Shown here: piece by piece, positions 1 through 5,318 of the stretch
Numbering within the stretch: position 1 is the stretch's first letter
How the letters are laid out: every line of letters starts with the position of its first letter
Assembly (NCBI GenBank): GCA_022600695.1
Contig: JAHZJY010000257.1
Coordinates: 1 to 10,733, forward strand
Source of the DNA: Actinomycetes bacterium
Lineage (GTDB): Bacteria > Actinomycetota > Actinomycetes > Mycobacteriales > Mycobacteriaceae
DNA length: 10,733 nt
Reading direction: 5' to 3'
Translations under genes and position numbers: made by a program
Notes under the pieces: model-generated
Seen by the model: only the letters and a program-made list of their open reading frames with translations
What the model was told of the DNA's origin: nothing
Databases searched by the model: none

Positions 1-146
1 AGCACATAGAACAGGTGCAGGGCAATCGGCGTACCGAACCCGACCTCCGCCCAGTGCCGGGCCATCGGCCGGATCCTTTCCGAGCGAGTGCCTTTGCTCC
101 ACTCCTCGAAATCGACCACGGGTACTTCCTGCTTGAGAAAACCCAC
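1..146 (-). CDS. DUF3556-type membrane protein, N-terminus only (partial at left edge)
   Basis: The minus strand reads through to the window edge and gives 48 full codons. The N-terminal block contains KGTRSERIRP, MARHWAEVGFGTP and LHLFYV, which I recognise from mycobacterial DUF3556 proteins. These are large multi-pass membrane proteins of unknown function that typically begin MGFLKP. Only the cytoplasmic N-terminus and the start of the first hydrophobic stretch are visible here. The start is uncertain. GTG at 146-144 gives the family-like VGFLK start, but a strong AAGGAGG (148-154) lies only 1 nt upstream, which is too close for normal use. An in-frame GTG at 119-117 has AGGAAG a few bases upstream and would drop nine residues. 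The gene follows the acyltransferase gene on the same strand after 89 bp, so the two may be co-transcribed. The family call is from memory of the conserved block. Confidence 0.6.
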   Translation of the reverse strand, partial: MGFLKQEVPVVDFEEWSKGTRSERIRPMARHWAEVGFGTPIALHLFYV

Positions 147-159
147 GCCTCCTTCATAA

Positions 160-223
160 CCGCGAGCAGACGCATAAGCCCCCGTTTCGGGTGGAAAATA
201 CGCAAGTTTGCGTCTGCTCGCGG
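160..223. repeat. 15-bp perfect inverted repeat forming a long hairpin
   Basis: CCGCGAGCAGACGCA at 160-174 is the exact reverse complement of 209-223, with a 34-nt loop. Inside the loop, CCCG-TTT-CGGG (181-191) can form a small second stem. The element fills most of the spacer between the stop of the acyltransferase gene (236) and the Shine-Dalgarno of the next gene (148-154). No U-run follows on either strand, so a classic intrinsic terminator is not supported. An attenuator, an RNA-processing site or a dispersed mycobacterial palindrome are all possible. I have a recollection that GCGAGCAGACGC palindromes recur between mycobacterial genes, but cannot verify it here. Confidence 0.75.
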
Positions 224-235
224 GGTGGGATCAAG

Positions 236-1495
236 TCACCGGAGACCATCGATGACACCGATAAGCCGATCGAGATAGTGATCGACATCAATGATCGACG
301 GGTCGGCGCGGACGCTGATCGCGACGGTGTCACCGATCCCGTGCACCCCGTGGGTCAGCCCCATCATCGGCGACAGTGCCGGAAAACCCGCGGTCATCAG
401 TACCCGGTTTCCGCCGAACCTCAGATCGGCCGGCCCACGATTGACGCTGGAGACCACCGTATGTCCGGAGACGTGAGCCGGCCGCGCATCGGCATCGAAA
501 CGGCCGACGCCCCAGCGCAACAGCGGGGCCGGCACCGACGCGAACGCTGCGGCGGACGCCCGCAGCGCCGGATGTGCGCCGCGCCGGCGGTGGGCGGCGA
601 GTTGCGCCGAGATCCGTTCGGCCCGGCTAAGCGGGTCGAGTTCCGGGAACAGGTCAACACTGACACTACGAAAGTTGTTGTGCGCGTGCAGTGCAGCTCC
701 GGTAGCCATCGGAACCTCGGCACCGAGCCGACCGATGTCCTGACCCCGGTCAGCGAGGTACCCGCCGAGTGCACCGGCGACGGCTACCAGGGCACCGACG
801 GTGACGGTAGGTCCGGGCAGCCGACTGCGGTCGAGAACCATGGTGCGAACGGCGGCCTCTTGCCGGGGTCCGGTATTGATATCCAGAATCGGGCGGGGCC
901 GCCCGGGCGGGTCGACGAGGCCGGTATCGGTCTCGCGCACCAGGCGCCGGTGCGCGCGCGCCGCAACCGCCGCTCGCCACAGCAGCACACCACGATCGGG
1001 CCGCCCCACGGCTGGCGCCGACGGCCGGCGGCCCAGCAGTGCGGCGGCCAGTGCCGCGGATCGGACACCGTCACCGAGTGCATGCGATATCTGGACCACG
1101 ACGACCGAACCGGCTACCGGCGAGCCGAGCACCGGCGTGGGGATTCCGAGCACCTGCGGCCAGATGTGCACCCGCCAGGCCATCCGGCCGGAGTCAAGCT
1201 GGACCAACCGTCCCACCCTGTCCAGGCAGTCCTGCCAGTCCAGCCCGGTCCCGTCGTACACGACGCACTGCTCATCGGCCGGTCCCACCGGTTCCCATCG
1301 CGGGTAGCGCCACCTGCTGTCGTCGACCGCACGCAGGCTCAGTTCCGGACAACTCTGCACGTTGCTGCGCACACAGGCGATGGCCGCGTCGACATCGTCC
1401 GGCGTCCCGTCGAATGCGTACAGCAGGAACTGATCGTTGGGAACCGTCCCCGATAGCCAGAGCAACTGCGCATCGGCGGCCGCCATCTCTCGCAT
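236..1495 (-). CDS. WS/DGAT-like acyltransferase (condensation-domain fold)
   Basis: This encodes 419 aa and resembles the wax ester synthase/diacylglycerol acyltransferase superfamily (CoA-dependent acyltransferase fold, with a DUF1298-like C-terminal half). Members esterify an acyl-CoA to an alcohol or diacylglycerol. Visible features are the N-terminal block DAQLLWLSG and PNDQFLLYAF (about residues 8-28), the active-site motif SHALGDG at 137-143, and a C-terminal segment from about 340 with SSVNRGP that ends in the DxxxYLDRLIGVIDGL pattern. The family motif is HHxxxDG. Here the second, catalytic His (His138) and Asp142-Gly143 are kept but the first His is Ser137. There is no signal peptide. 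Start: ATG at 1495 has a GACAAT hexamer 6 nt upstream (leaderless layout); ATG at 1486 is the alternative and gives the family-like MAAADAQ. It may correspond to Rv1125 of M. tuberculosis by position, which I cannot confirm. The substrate is unknown. Confidence 0.75.
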   Translation of the reverse strand: MREMAAADAQLLWLSGTVPNDQFLLYAFDGTPDDVDAAIACVRSNVQSCPELSLRAVDDSRWRYPRWEPVGPADEQCVVYDGTGLDWQDCLDRVGRLVQLDSGRMAWRVHIWPQVLGIPTPVLGSPVAGSVVVVQISHALGDGVRSAALAAALLGRRPSAPAVGRPDRGVLLWRAAVAARAHRRLVRETDTGLVDPPGRPRPILDINTGPRQEAAVRTMVLDRSRLPGPTVTVGALVAVAGALGGYLADRGQDIGRLGAEVPMATGAALHAHNNFRSVSVDLFPELDPLSRAERISAQLAAHRRRGAHPALRASAAAFASVPAPLLRWGVGRFDADARPAHVSGHTVVSSVNRGPADLRFGGNRVLMTAGFPALSPMMGLTHGVHGIGDTVAISVRADPSIIDVDHYLDRLIGVIDGLR

Positions 1496-1501
1496 GCCGC
1501 C

Positions 1502-1507
1502 ATTGTC
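1502..1507 (-). promoter_or_regulatory. Possible -10 element for the acyltransferase gene
   Basis: On the minus strand GACAAT lies 6 nt before ATG 1495. This is the spacing expected when transcription starts at the start codon. The first base departs from TANNNT, so support is weak. No Shine-Dalgarno is present for ATG 1495. Confidence 0.35.
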
Positions 1508-1514
1508 GCCGGTC

Positions 1515-1520
1515 TAGGAT
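1515..1520 (+). promoter_or_regulatory. -10 element, leaderless start of the SDR gene
   Basis: TAGGAT fits the mycobacterial -10 consensus TANNNT. Exactly 6 nt (1521-1526) separate it from ATG 1527, placing the transcription start on the A of the start codon. There is no Shine-Dalgarno in the short leader region, which supports leaderless translation. Confidence 0.6.
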
Positions 1521-1526
1521 TCGCCC

Positions 1527-2315
1527 ATGCTGCCTGCCGCGCTGGTCACCGGGGCGTCATCGGGAATCGGCACCGAGATCGCCCGTGAACTACACCGGCG
1601 CGGAAGGTACGTGCTGCTCGTGGCCAGGCGAGCGGACCGGCTGGGCCAACTGGCCGCCGAACTCGGTGAGCGCGCCTCGGCGATGCCGGCCGATCTTTCC
1701 AGCCCGGCCGAGCGAGCATCGCTACCTGAGCGGGTGGCCGCACTGGGACTGCAGGTAGACATGCTGGTGAACAACGCCGGGCTGGCGGCCATGGGACCTC
1801 AGCAGCGCGCCGACCCGGCCGCCGAACTGAACGTCGTCGAGGTCGATGTCGCGGCGGTGGTCGATCTGTGTATCCGTTTCGTCCCCGGCATGGTCGGTCG
1901 CGGCTCCGGCGCTGTGCTCAACGTCGCATCGGTCGGCGCTTTCGGGCCACTGCCCGGCGGAGCGGTGTACGGCGCCGCCAAGTCGTTCGTGCTGTCCTAT
2001 ACCCACGCGTTGCGGACCGAACTGACCGGCACCGGGGTAACGGTGGCCGCCCTGTGTCCGGGACCTGTCCATACCGGCTTCGGTGAGCGGGCCGGGTTCC
2101 CTGACGATGAGGCCGAGAAGCTGATGCCGAGACCGCTGTGGGTGCCGGCGCGTGATGTCGCCCGGGCCGGGATCGACGGACTCGCCGGTGGACGAGCAGT
2201 GATCGTGCCCGGCCGGGTGAACCGGATAGCGGCTGCGCTGAACTACCTGACTCCGAGGCGACTGCTACTGCCCCTGCTTGCTCGCGGTATGCCGCAGCTC
2301 AAATCGGATCGGTAG
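1527..2315 (+). CDS. Short-chain dehydrogenase/reductase (classical SDR)
   Basis: This encodes a 262-aa NAD(P)-dependent oxidoreductase with a Rossmann fold. Visible motifs are the cofactor-binding TGASSGIG at residues 8-15, Arg34-Arg35 after the second beta strand (suggesting NADP(H) preference), NNAG at 82-85, catalytic Ser135, the Tyr148-x3-Lys152 pair in YGAAK, and the PGP motif after strand 6 (CPGPVHTGF). Length and motif spacing are normal for the classical family (COG0300-like, often annotated as ketoreductase or short-chain acyl oxidoreductase). The C-terminus from about 225 is Arg- and Leu-rich with a hydrophobic run, LLLPLLARG, and might associate with membrane. It is transcribed away from the acyltransferase gene across a 31-bp gap. 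Its last 17 bp overlap the 3' end of the convergent hydrolase gene. The substrate cannot be inferred; the neighbours suggest a lipid or steroid-like alcohol or ketone. Confidence 0.92.
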   Translation: MLPAALVTGASSGIGTEIARELHRRGRYVLLVARRADRLGQLAAELGERASAMPADLSSPAERASLPERVAALGLQVDMLVNNAGLAAMGPQQRADPAAELNVVEVDVAAVVDLCIRFVPGMVGRGSGAVLNVASVGAFGPLPGGAVYGAAKSFVLSYTHALRTELTGTGVTVAALCPGPVHTGFGERAGFPDDEAEKLMPRPLWVPARDVARAGIDGLAGGRAVIVPGRVNRIAAALNYLTPRRLLLPLLARGMPQLKSDR

Positions 2316-3198
2316 GCATCCTGAGGAACTCGACGATCCGCCGGCCGACCTCCTCGGGTTGTTCGAGTTGCAGGAAGTGCCCCGCATGTGGCACCACGGC
2401 GGCGACGCTCCCCGCAGGAAGCCCCGCGGCGGCATGGGGCGTCAATTTCGCTGTGACACAACCGTCGTCGGCGCCGTGCAGGTACAGCGTCGGCAGTCGC
2501 GGCGGCTCGGTCCACCATCGGTGCGCTTCGGCGTAGCGGGCCGGGGGCCGCTGGTTGCGAAGAGTCGCGCGATAGGGGCCGAGTGCGGCTCGCCAGCGAT
2601 CCGGCGCCCCGATCGCGGCGTCGACGTGCCGGAGATCCTGAGCGGCCGGGTACCCCGGAGACCAGCGCCGCCACAGGAGCGGCACGATCCACGCCTCCGA
2701 CCGCTCCGGCGCGAACGGAAGCTGAAAAAAGCCCATGTACCAGCTGCGGATCAGTTGACGGGGAATCAACCGGAACAGATGCGGGCTGCCGGCGCGCAAA
2801 GTCGCCGCGGGTGGTACCGACATCACCACCGCCTTACGGAACGGACTGTCGGGCATCGCGGCCAGACCGGTCGCGGCGATGGCGCCCCAATCGTGACCGA
2901 TCACCACGTCATCGGCGCCCGGATTGCTCGCCGCGTGTACCTGCAGCGCGTCGTCCATCAATGCGCCGAGGTGGTACGCGCCGTCCGCCGGCAGCGAAGA
3001 AGGCACATATCCGCGCATGAAAGGCGCTATCACCCGGTAGCCGGCCGCCACCAGATGCGGTGCCAGCTTCCGGAAACCGTAGGCGGTATCGGGAAATCCG
3101 TGCAGGCACAGCGCAATCGGGCCATCGCCGGGCCCCCAGGTCAGCGCCCGCAGCTGCACCGCGGGAGCGGCCACGTCCATCCAGCGCGGTTCGGACAT
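2299..3198 (-). CDS. ephC: Epoxide hydrolase-like alpha/beta hydrolase, probable EphC orthologue
   Basis: This encodes a 299-aa cytosolic alpha/beta hydrolase with the epoxide hydrolase signature. The HGFPD motif (33-37) forms the oxyanion region. The nucleophile is Asp103 in GHDWGA, in place of the Ser of esterases. The acid is likely Asp245 (or Asp244) in LHGADDG, and the base is His274 in HAGHFLQLE. Candidate cap-domain tyrosines are Tyr154 (SWYMGFFQLP) and Tyr209 (GPYRATLRN), which in this family activate the epoxide oxygen. The expected reaction is hydrolysis of an epoxide to a vicinal diol; a haloalkane dehalogenase is less likely because the tyrosine pair is present. The ATG start at 3198 has a good Shine-Dalgarno, GAGGGGAG, about 5 nt upstream. 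It lies 42 bp after the second Mce-associated gene on the same strand. The symbol rests on gene order: in M. tuberculosis ephC is divergent from bpoB, as here apart from the two inserted membrane-protein genes. Confidence 0.85.
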   Translation of the reverse strand: MSEPRWMDVAAPAVQLRALTWGPGDGPIALCLHGFPDTAYGFRKLAPHLVAAGYRVIAPFMRGYVPSSLPADGAYHLGALMDDALQVHAASNPGADDVVIGHDWGAIAATGLAAMPDSPFRKAVVMSVPPAATLRAGSPHLFRLIPRQLIRSWYMGFFQLPFAPERSEAWIVPLLWRRWSPGYPAAQDLRHVDAAIGAPDRWRAALGPYRATLRNQRPPARYAEAHRWWTEPPRLPTLYLHGADDGCVTAKLTPHAAAGLPAGSVAAVVPHAGHFLQLEQPEEVGRRIVEFLRMPTDPI

Positions 3199-3240
3199 CT
3201 CCGCTCCCCTCAGCTACACACCCGCAAGTCCGGCCGCCGG

Positions 3241-3732
3241 CTAGATCGGCTCAAAACCTGAGATCAGCCAGCGCCCGTCGACCCGCTCCATACTGACCCG
3301 CACGCTGGAGTTGGTTTCGATCGGGGCGGCCTTTCCGGCCGCCGTGGTCAGATCGACATAGGCCAGCACCACGACCCGCTCGGGCTCGGCCGACACCACC
3401 GCGGCGGCCGGTACCCGAGCAGCGGCGGTGACATCCTCGCGTATCGCTTTCGGCACGACGACGGTCCGAATCAACTGCGTGTAATCGTCGAGAAACTGTC
3501 CGGTCAACCGTTCCTGAGCGGTCGCCTCGAGATCCCGCTCCGCGGTACCGGGCTGGTAGCTGAGGATGGCGACAATCGAGTCGAGGGCCGCCAGCACAGC
3601 CTCGTTGCCGGCACGTTCGGCGCTGCGGCGCTCGGAAGCATCCCAGAACAACCAGACCGCACACAGGGAGAGCAGCACCACCAGGACCGGAACCGCCAGA
3701 CGAAGCGCGCGTCCGGGCTCGATACGGGTCAC
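3241..3732 (-). CDS. Mce-associated membrane protein, second of pair
   Basis: This encodes 163 aa: a short basic N-terminus, one transmembrane helix at about residues 12-30 (rich in Leu and Val, ending VWLFWD), then an extracytoplasmic domain. The domain begins with a helix that ends in the AILSYQPG segment (about 55-63). It continues through LTGQFLDDYTQL and the VV.YVDLTT strand to DGRWLISGFEPI at the C-terminus. This layout (TM, helix, NTF2-like sheet, DGxWLIS..) is that of Mce-associated (Mam/OMAM) proteins. These assist or stabilise Mce lipid importers in actinobacteria. The GTG start at 3732 overlaps the stop of the preceding gene as GTGA, indicating translational coupling. No mce genes are in the window, so it is an orphan Mam. 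The partner Mce complex is unknown. Confidence 0.8.
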   Translation of the reverse strand: MTRIEPGRALRLAVPVLVVLLSLCAVWLFWDASERRSAERAGNEAVLAALDSIVAILSYQPGTAERDLEATAQERLTGQFLDDYTQLIRTVVVPKAIREDVTAAARVPAAAVVSAEPERVVVLAYVDLTTAAGKAAPIETNSSVRVSMERVDGRWLISGFEPI

Positions 3733-4316
3733 GAGATGAACTCCACGGCGGAGACCTTGAACGTCCCACCATCTGTGATGACGCTCACCCGGGTGCGCCA
3801 GCTTTTGGGTTGCTGTTCGGGGGCTCCGAGGTTGGACGTCATCACGATCAGGGACACCAGCACGCGGCCCCGGTCGCCGTCGACGGACTCCACCCCGGAC
3901 TCGACGACGGTTCCGACGGACTTCGAGGCCACTTTGCGCGCCGCATCCTTGAAGGACTCCGCCCGCTGGGCGAAATCGTCGCGGAACTTCCCGGTGGAGG
4001 TATCCAGGATCCGTTGCACGTCATCGTCGATCCGCTCATGGTCGACAGTGGTCAACGCCAGGACGCCCGCCCGCCCGGCCGCCACCATGGATTCGCGAAT
4101 CTGCTCGCCACGGCGAACCTGGACGTCCTGCCAGCCCAGTATGGCGGTGAGCAGCACCAGCGCCACAACTATGACGATTACCGCACGGCGACGGCGCCTG
4201 CGCGCCGTCGGCAGCGGCGGCGCGGTGTCCCCGGGGGTGTCGTCTACCACCGGGTCGGCAACCGAAAACTCATCGCCCCGGCCGGCTCCGTCGGCCCCGG
4301 TGGCCTGATCGGCCAT
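3729..4316 (-). CDS. Mce-associated membrane protein, first of pair
   Basis: This encodes 195 aa from ATG 4316, which has AGGAG 5 nt upstream. The frame stays open to 4403, but the extra residues are not family-like and lack a ribosome binding site. An acidic, disordered N-terminus (1-38) is followed by six consecutive Arg (39-44) and one transmembrane helix at about 45-62. The Arg block predicts a cytoplasmic N-terminus. The extracytoplasmic domain has a coiled helical segment with GKFRDDFAQRAESFKDA, then strands including GRVLVSLIVMTSNL and SWRTRVSV, and ends KVSAVEFIS. This is the architecture of Mce-associated proteins of the kind found in tandem at Rv1362c/Rv1363c. It is coupled to the next gene by a 4-nt overlap, and the two proteins probably work together at the cell envelope. 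It is divergent from the alpha/beta hydrolase gene. Confidence 0.8.
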   Translation of the reverse strand: MADQATGADGAGRGDEFSVADPVVDDTPGDTAPPLPTARRRRRRAVIVIVVALVLLTAILGWQDVQVRRGEQIRESMVAAGRAGVLALTTVDHERIDDDVQRILDTSTGKFRDDFAQRAESFKDAARKVASKSVGTVVESGVESVDGDRGRVLVSLIVMTSNLGAPEQQPKSWRTRVSVITDGGTFKVSAVEFIS

Positions 4317-4321
4317 GGCGG

Positions 4322-4326
4322 CTCCT
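4322..4326 (-). promoter_or_regulatory. Ribosome binding site deciding the first Mce-associated gene start
   Basis: On the minus strand AGGAG stands 5 nt before ATG 4316. It favours this start over the longer open frame beginning at 4403. Confidence 0.7.
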
Positions 4327-4335
4327 CTGCGAACG

Positions 4336-4396
4336 GTGCGGCATGCGCCCGCACTGGGCCGAAAGGCTACCGCCATCCCGCACCGGTAACGTGCGG
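4336..4396. repeat. Two 19-bp dyads sharing the GTGCGG hexamer
   Basis: GTGCGG (4336-4341), 7 nt, then CCGCAC (4349-4354) forms one dyad. CCGCAC (4378-4383), 7 nt, then GTGCGG (4391-4396) forms a second with the arms in reverse order. The dyads start 42 bp apart, about four helical turns. They lie between the divergent Mce-associated operon and the hydrolase gene, around the likely promoters. They could be operator sites for one regulator acting in both directions. The hexamer is GC-rich and short, so chance remains possible. Confidence 0.4.
4387..4392 (+). promoter_or_regulatory. Possible -10 element for the alpha/beta hydrolase gene
   Basis: TAACGT fits TANNNT. It would give a leader of about 25 nt that includes the AGGAGG ribosome binding site at 4413-4418. 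It sits inside the second dyad. No clear -35 element is seen. Confidence 0.35.
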
Positions 4397-4412
4397 TGCA
4401 CACCCGCCGGAG

Positions 4413-4418
4413 AGGAGG
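4413..4418 (+). promoter_or_regulatory. Strong Shine-Dalgarno selecting GTG 4424
   Basis: AGGAGG is followed by a 5-nt spacer and then GTG 4424. It supports this start over the upstream in-frame ATG at 4343 and GTG at 4391, neither of which has comparable support. Confidence 0.75.
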
Positions 4419-4423
4419 CGCTC

Positions 4424-5269
4424 GTGGGCGTCGCGACCGTGGAGTTCCGGGGCGATGGGGACCTGACCCTGGTGGCCGACGAGTGGAACCGCGATGTCGC
4501 CGATCCCGAGCGACCGACCATCCTCATGCTGCACGGTGGCGGACAGAACCGGCTTTCCTGGAAGAGAACCGGACAGGTGCTGGCCGACAGGGGCTTGCAC
4601 GTCATCGCCCTCGACGCTCGTGGCCACGGCGACAGTGATCGGGCGCCGAACGCGGAATACACCCTCGACGCCCTGGTCCGCGACGCGGCCGCCGTGGTCG
4701 ATCAGATCGGTCGTCCGGTAGCGCTGATCGGGGCCAGCATGGGCGGGATGACCGGAATCCTGCTTGCGAATCAACTTGGGCCGCAGCAGGTTAGCAAACT
4801 CGTCCTCGTCGACGTGGTCCCGAGATTCGAGCAGGAGGGCACCTCCCGCATCGTGGACTTCATGTCCCGCCATGTGCACGGGTTCGCAACCCTCGACGAT
4901 GCCGCGGACGCGATCGCCGCCTACCTCCCGCATCGGAGGCGGCCCAGGAGACTCGACGGCCTCACCAAGAATCTGCGCCACCGGGACGGCCGGTGGCACT
5001 GGCACTGGGATCCCGCATTCGTCACATCTCCCTCCGGCGAATCGTTTGCTGAGGTGGACGTTCTGGAGCGGGCGGCGATCGGGCTGGAAATCCCGATCCT
5101 GCTGATTCGCGGCAAGCTGTCCGATGTGGTTAGCGAGGAGGGCGTCGCCGACTTCCTGGCCAAGGTGCCGCGAGCGGAGTTCGTCGAGCTCTCCGGTGCG
5201 GGCCATACCGCAGCCGGTGACGACAACGATGCATTCACCGACGCAGTCGTGGGATTTGTCACGGCGTAG
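4424..5269 (+). CDS. bpoB: Alpha/beta hydrolase, probable BpoB-like protein
   Basis: This encodes a 281-aa serine-type alpha/beta hydrolase, using GTG 4424 with AGGAGG 5 nt upstream. Visible are HGGG (37-40, oxyanion region), the DARGHGDSD strand-4 loop typical of the family, nucleophile Ser105 in GASMGG, likely acid Asp234 in KLSDVV, and catalytic His261 in GAGHTAAGDDND. A His/Trp-rich cap segment (RWHWHWDP) lies near 188-195. Proteins of this type are often annotated as non-haem (bromo)peroxidases. The triad supports esterase-like hydrolysis, and the perhydrolase label is historical. The symbol is based on order and strand: convergent with ychF and divergent from the epoxide hydrolase, as bpoB is in M. 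tuberculosis from memory. It stops 49 bp before the ychF stop, and I see no clear terminator in that gap. The natural substrate is unknown. Confidence 0.82.
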   Translation: MGVATVEFRGDGDLTLVADEWNRDVADPERPTILMLHGGGQNRLSWKRTGQVLADRGLHVIALDARGHGDSDRAPNAEYTLDALVRDAAAVVDQIGRPVALIGASMGGMTGILLANQLGPQQVSKLVLVDVVPRFEQEGTSRIVDFMSRHVHGFATLDDAADAIAAYLPHRRRPRRLDGLTKNLRHRDGRWHWHWDPAFVTSPSGESFAEVDVLERAAIGLEIPILLIRGKLSDVVSEEGVADFLAKVPRAEFVELSGAGHTAAGDDNDAFTDAVVGFVTA

Positions 5270-5318
5270 CGCACCCGGTTCCGTGCTGCACGCTGCTCCG
5301 CCTCACCCGGTGGCCGGC

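Noticed and set aside
191..1456. 421-codon open frame on the plus strand opposite the acyltransferase gene
   Set aside because: Low-complexity Arg/His/Gly/Pro product with no motif. It is a GC-rich shadow of the minus-strand gene, which carries SHALGDG and family blocks.
2278..3261. 327-codon plus-strand open frame opposite the epoxide hydrolase
   Set aside because: It has Arg/His-rich shadow composition and no motif; the minus strand has a full catalytic set.
4317..4403. N-terminal extension of the first Mce-associated protein to 4403
   Set aside because: The extra residues are not family-like, and AGGAG with a 5-nt spacer points to ATG 4316.
5270..5318. Possible terminator in the hydrolase/ychF convergent gap (CGTGCTGCACG at 5282-5292; CACCCGGT repeated at 5272 and 5304)
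   Set aside because: The dyad has a one-base centre and cannot form a useful hairpin, there is no U-run, and the short direct repeat is within chance.
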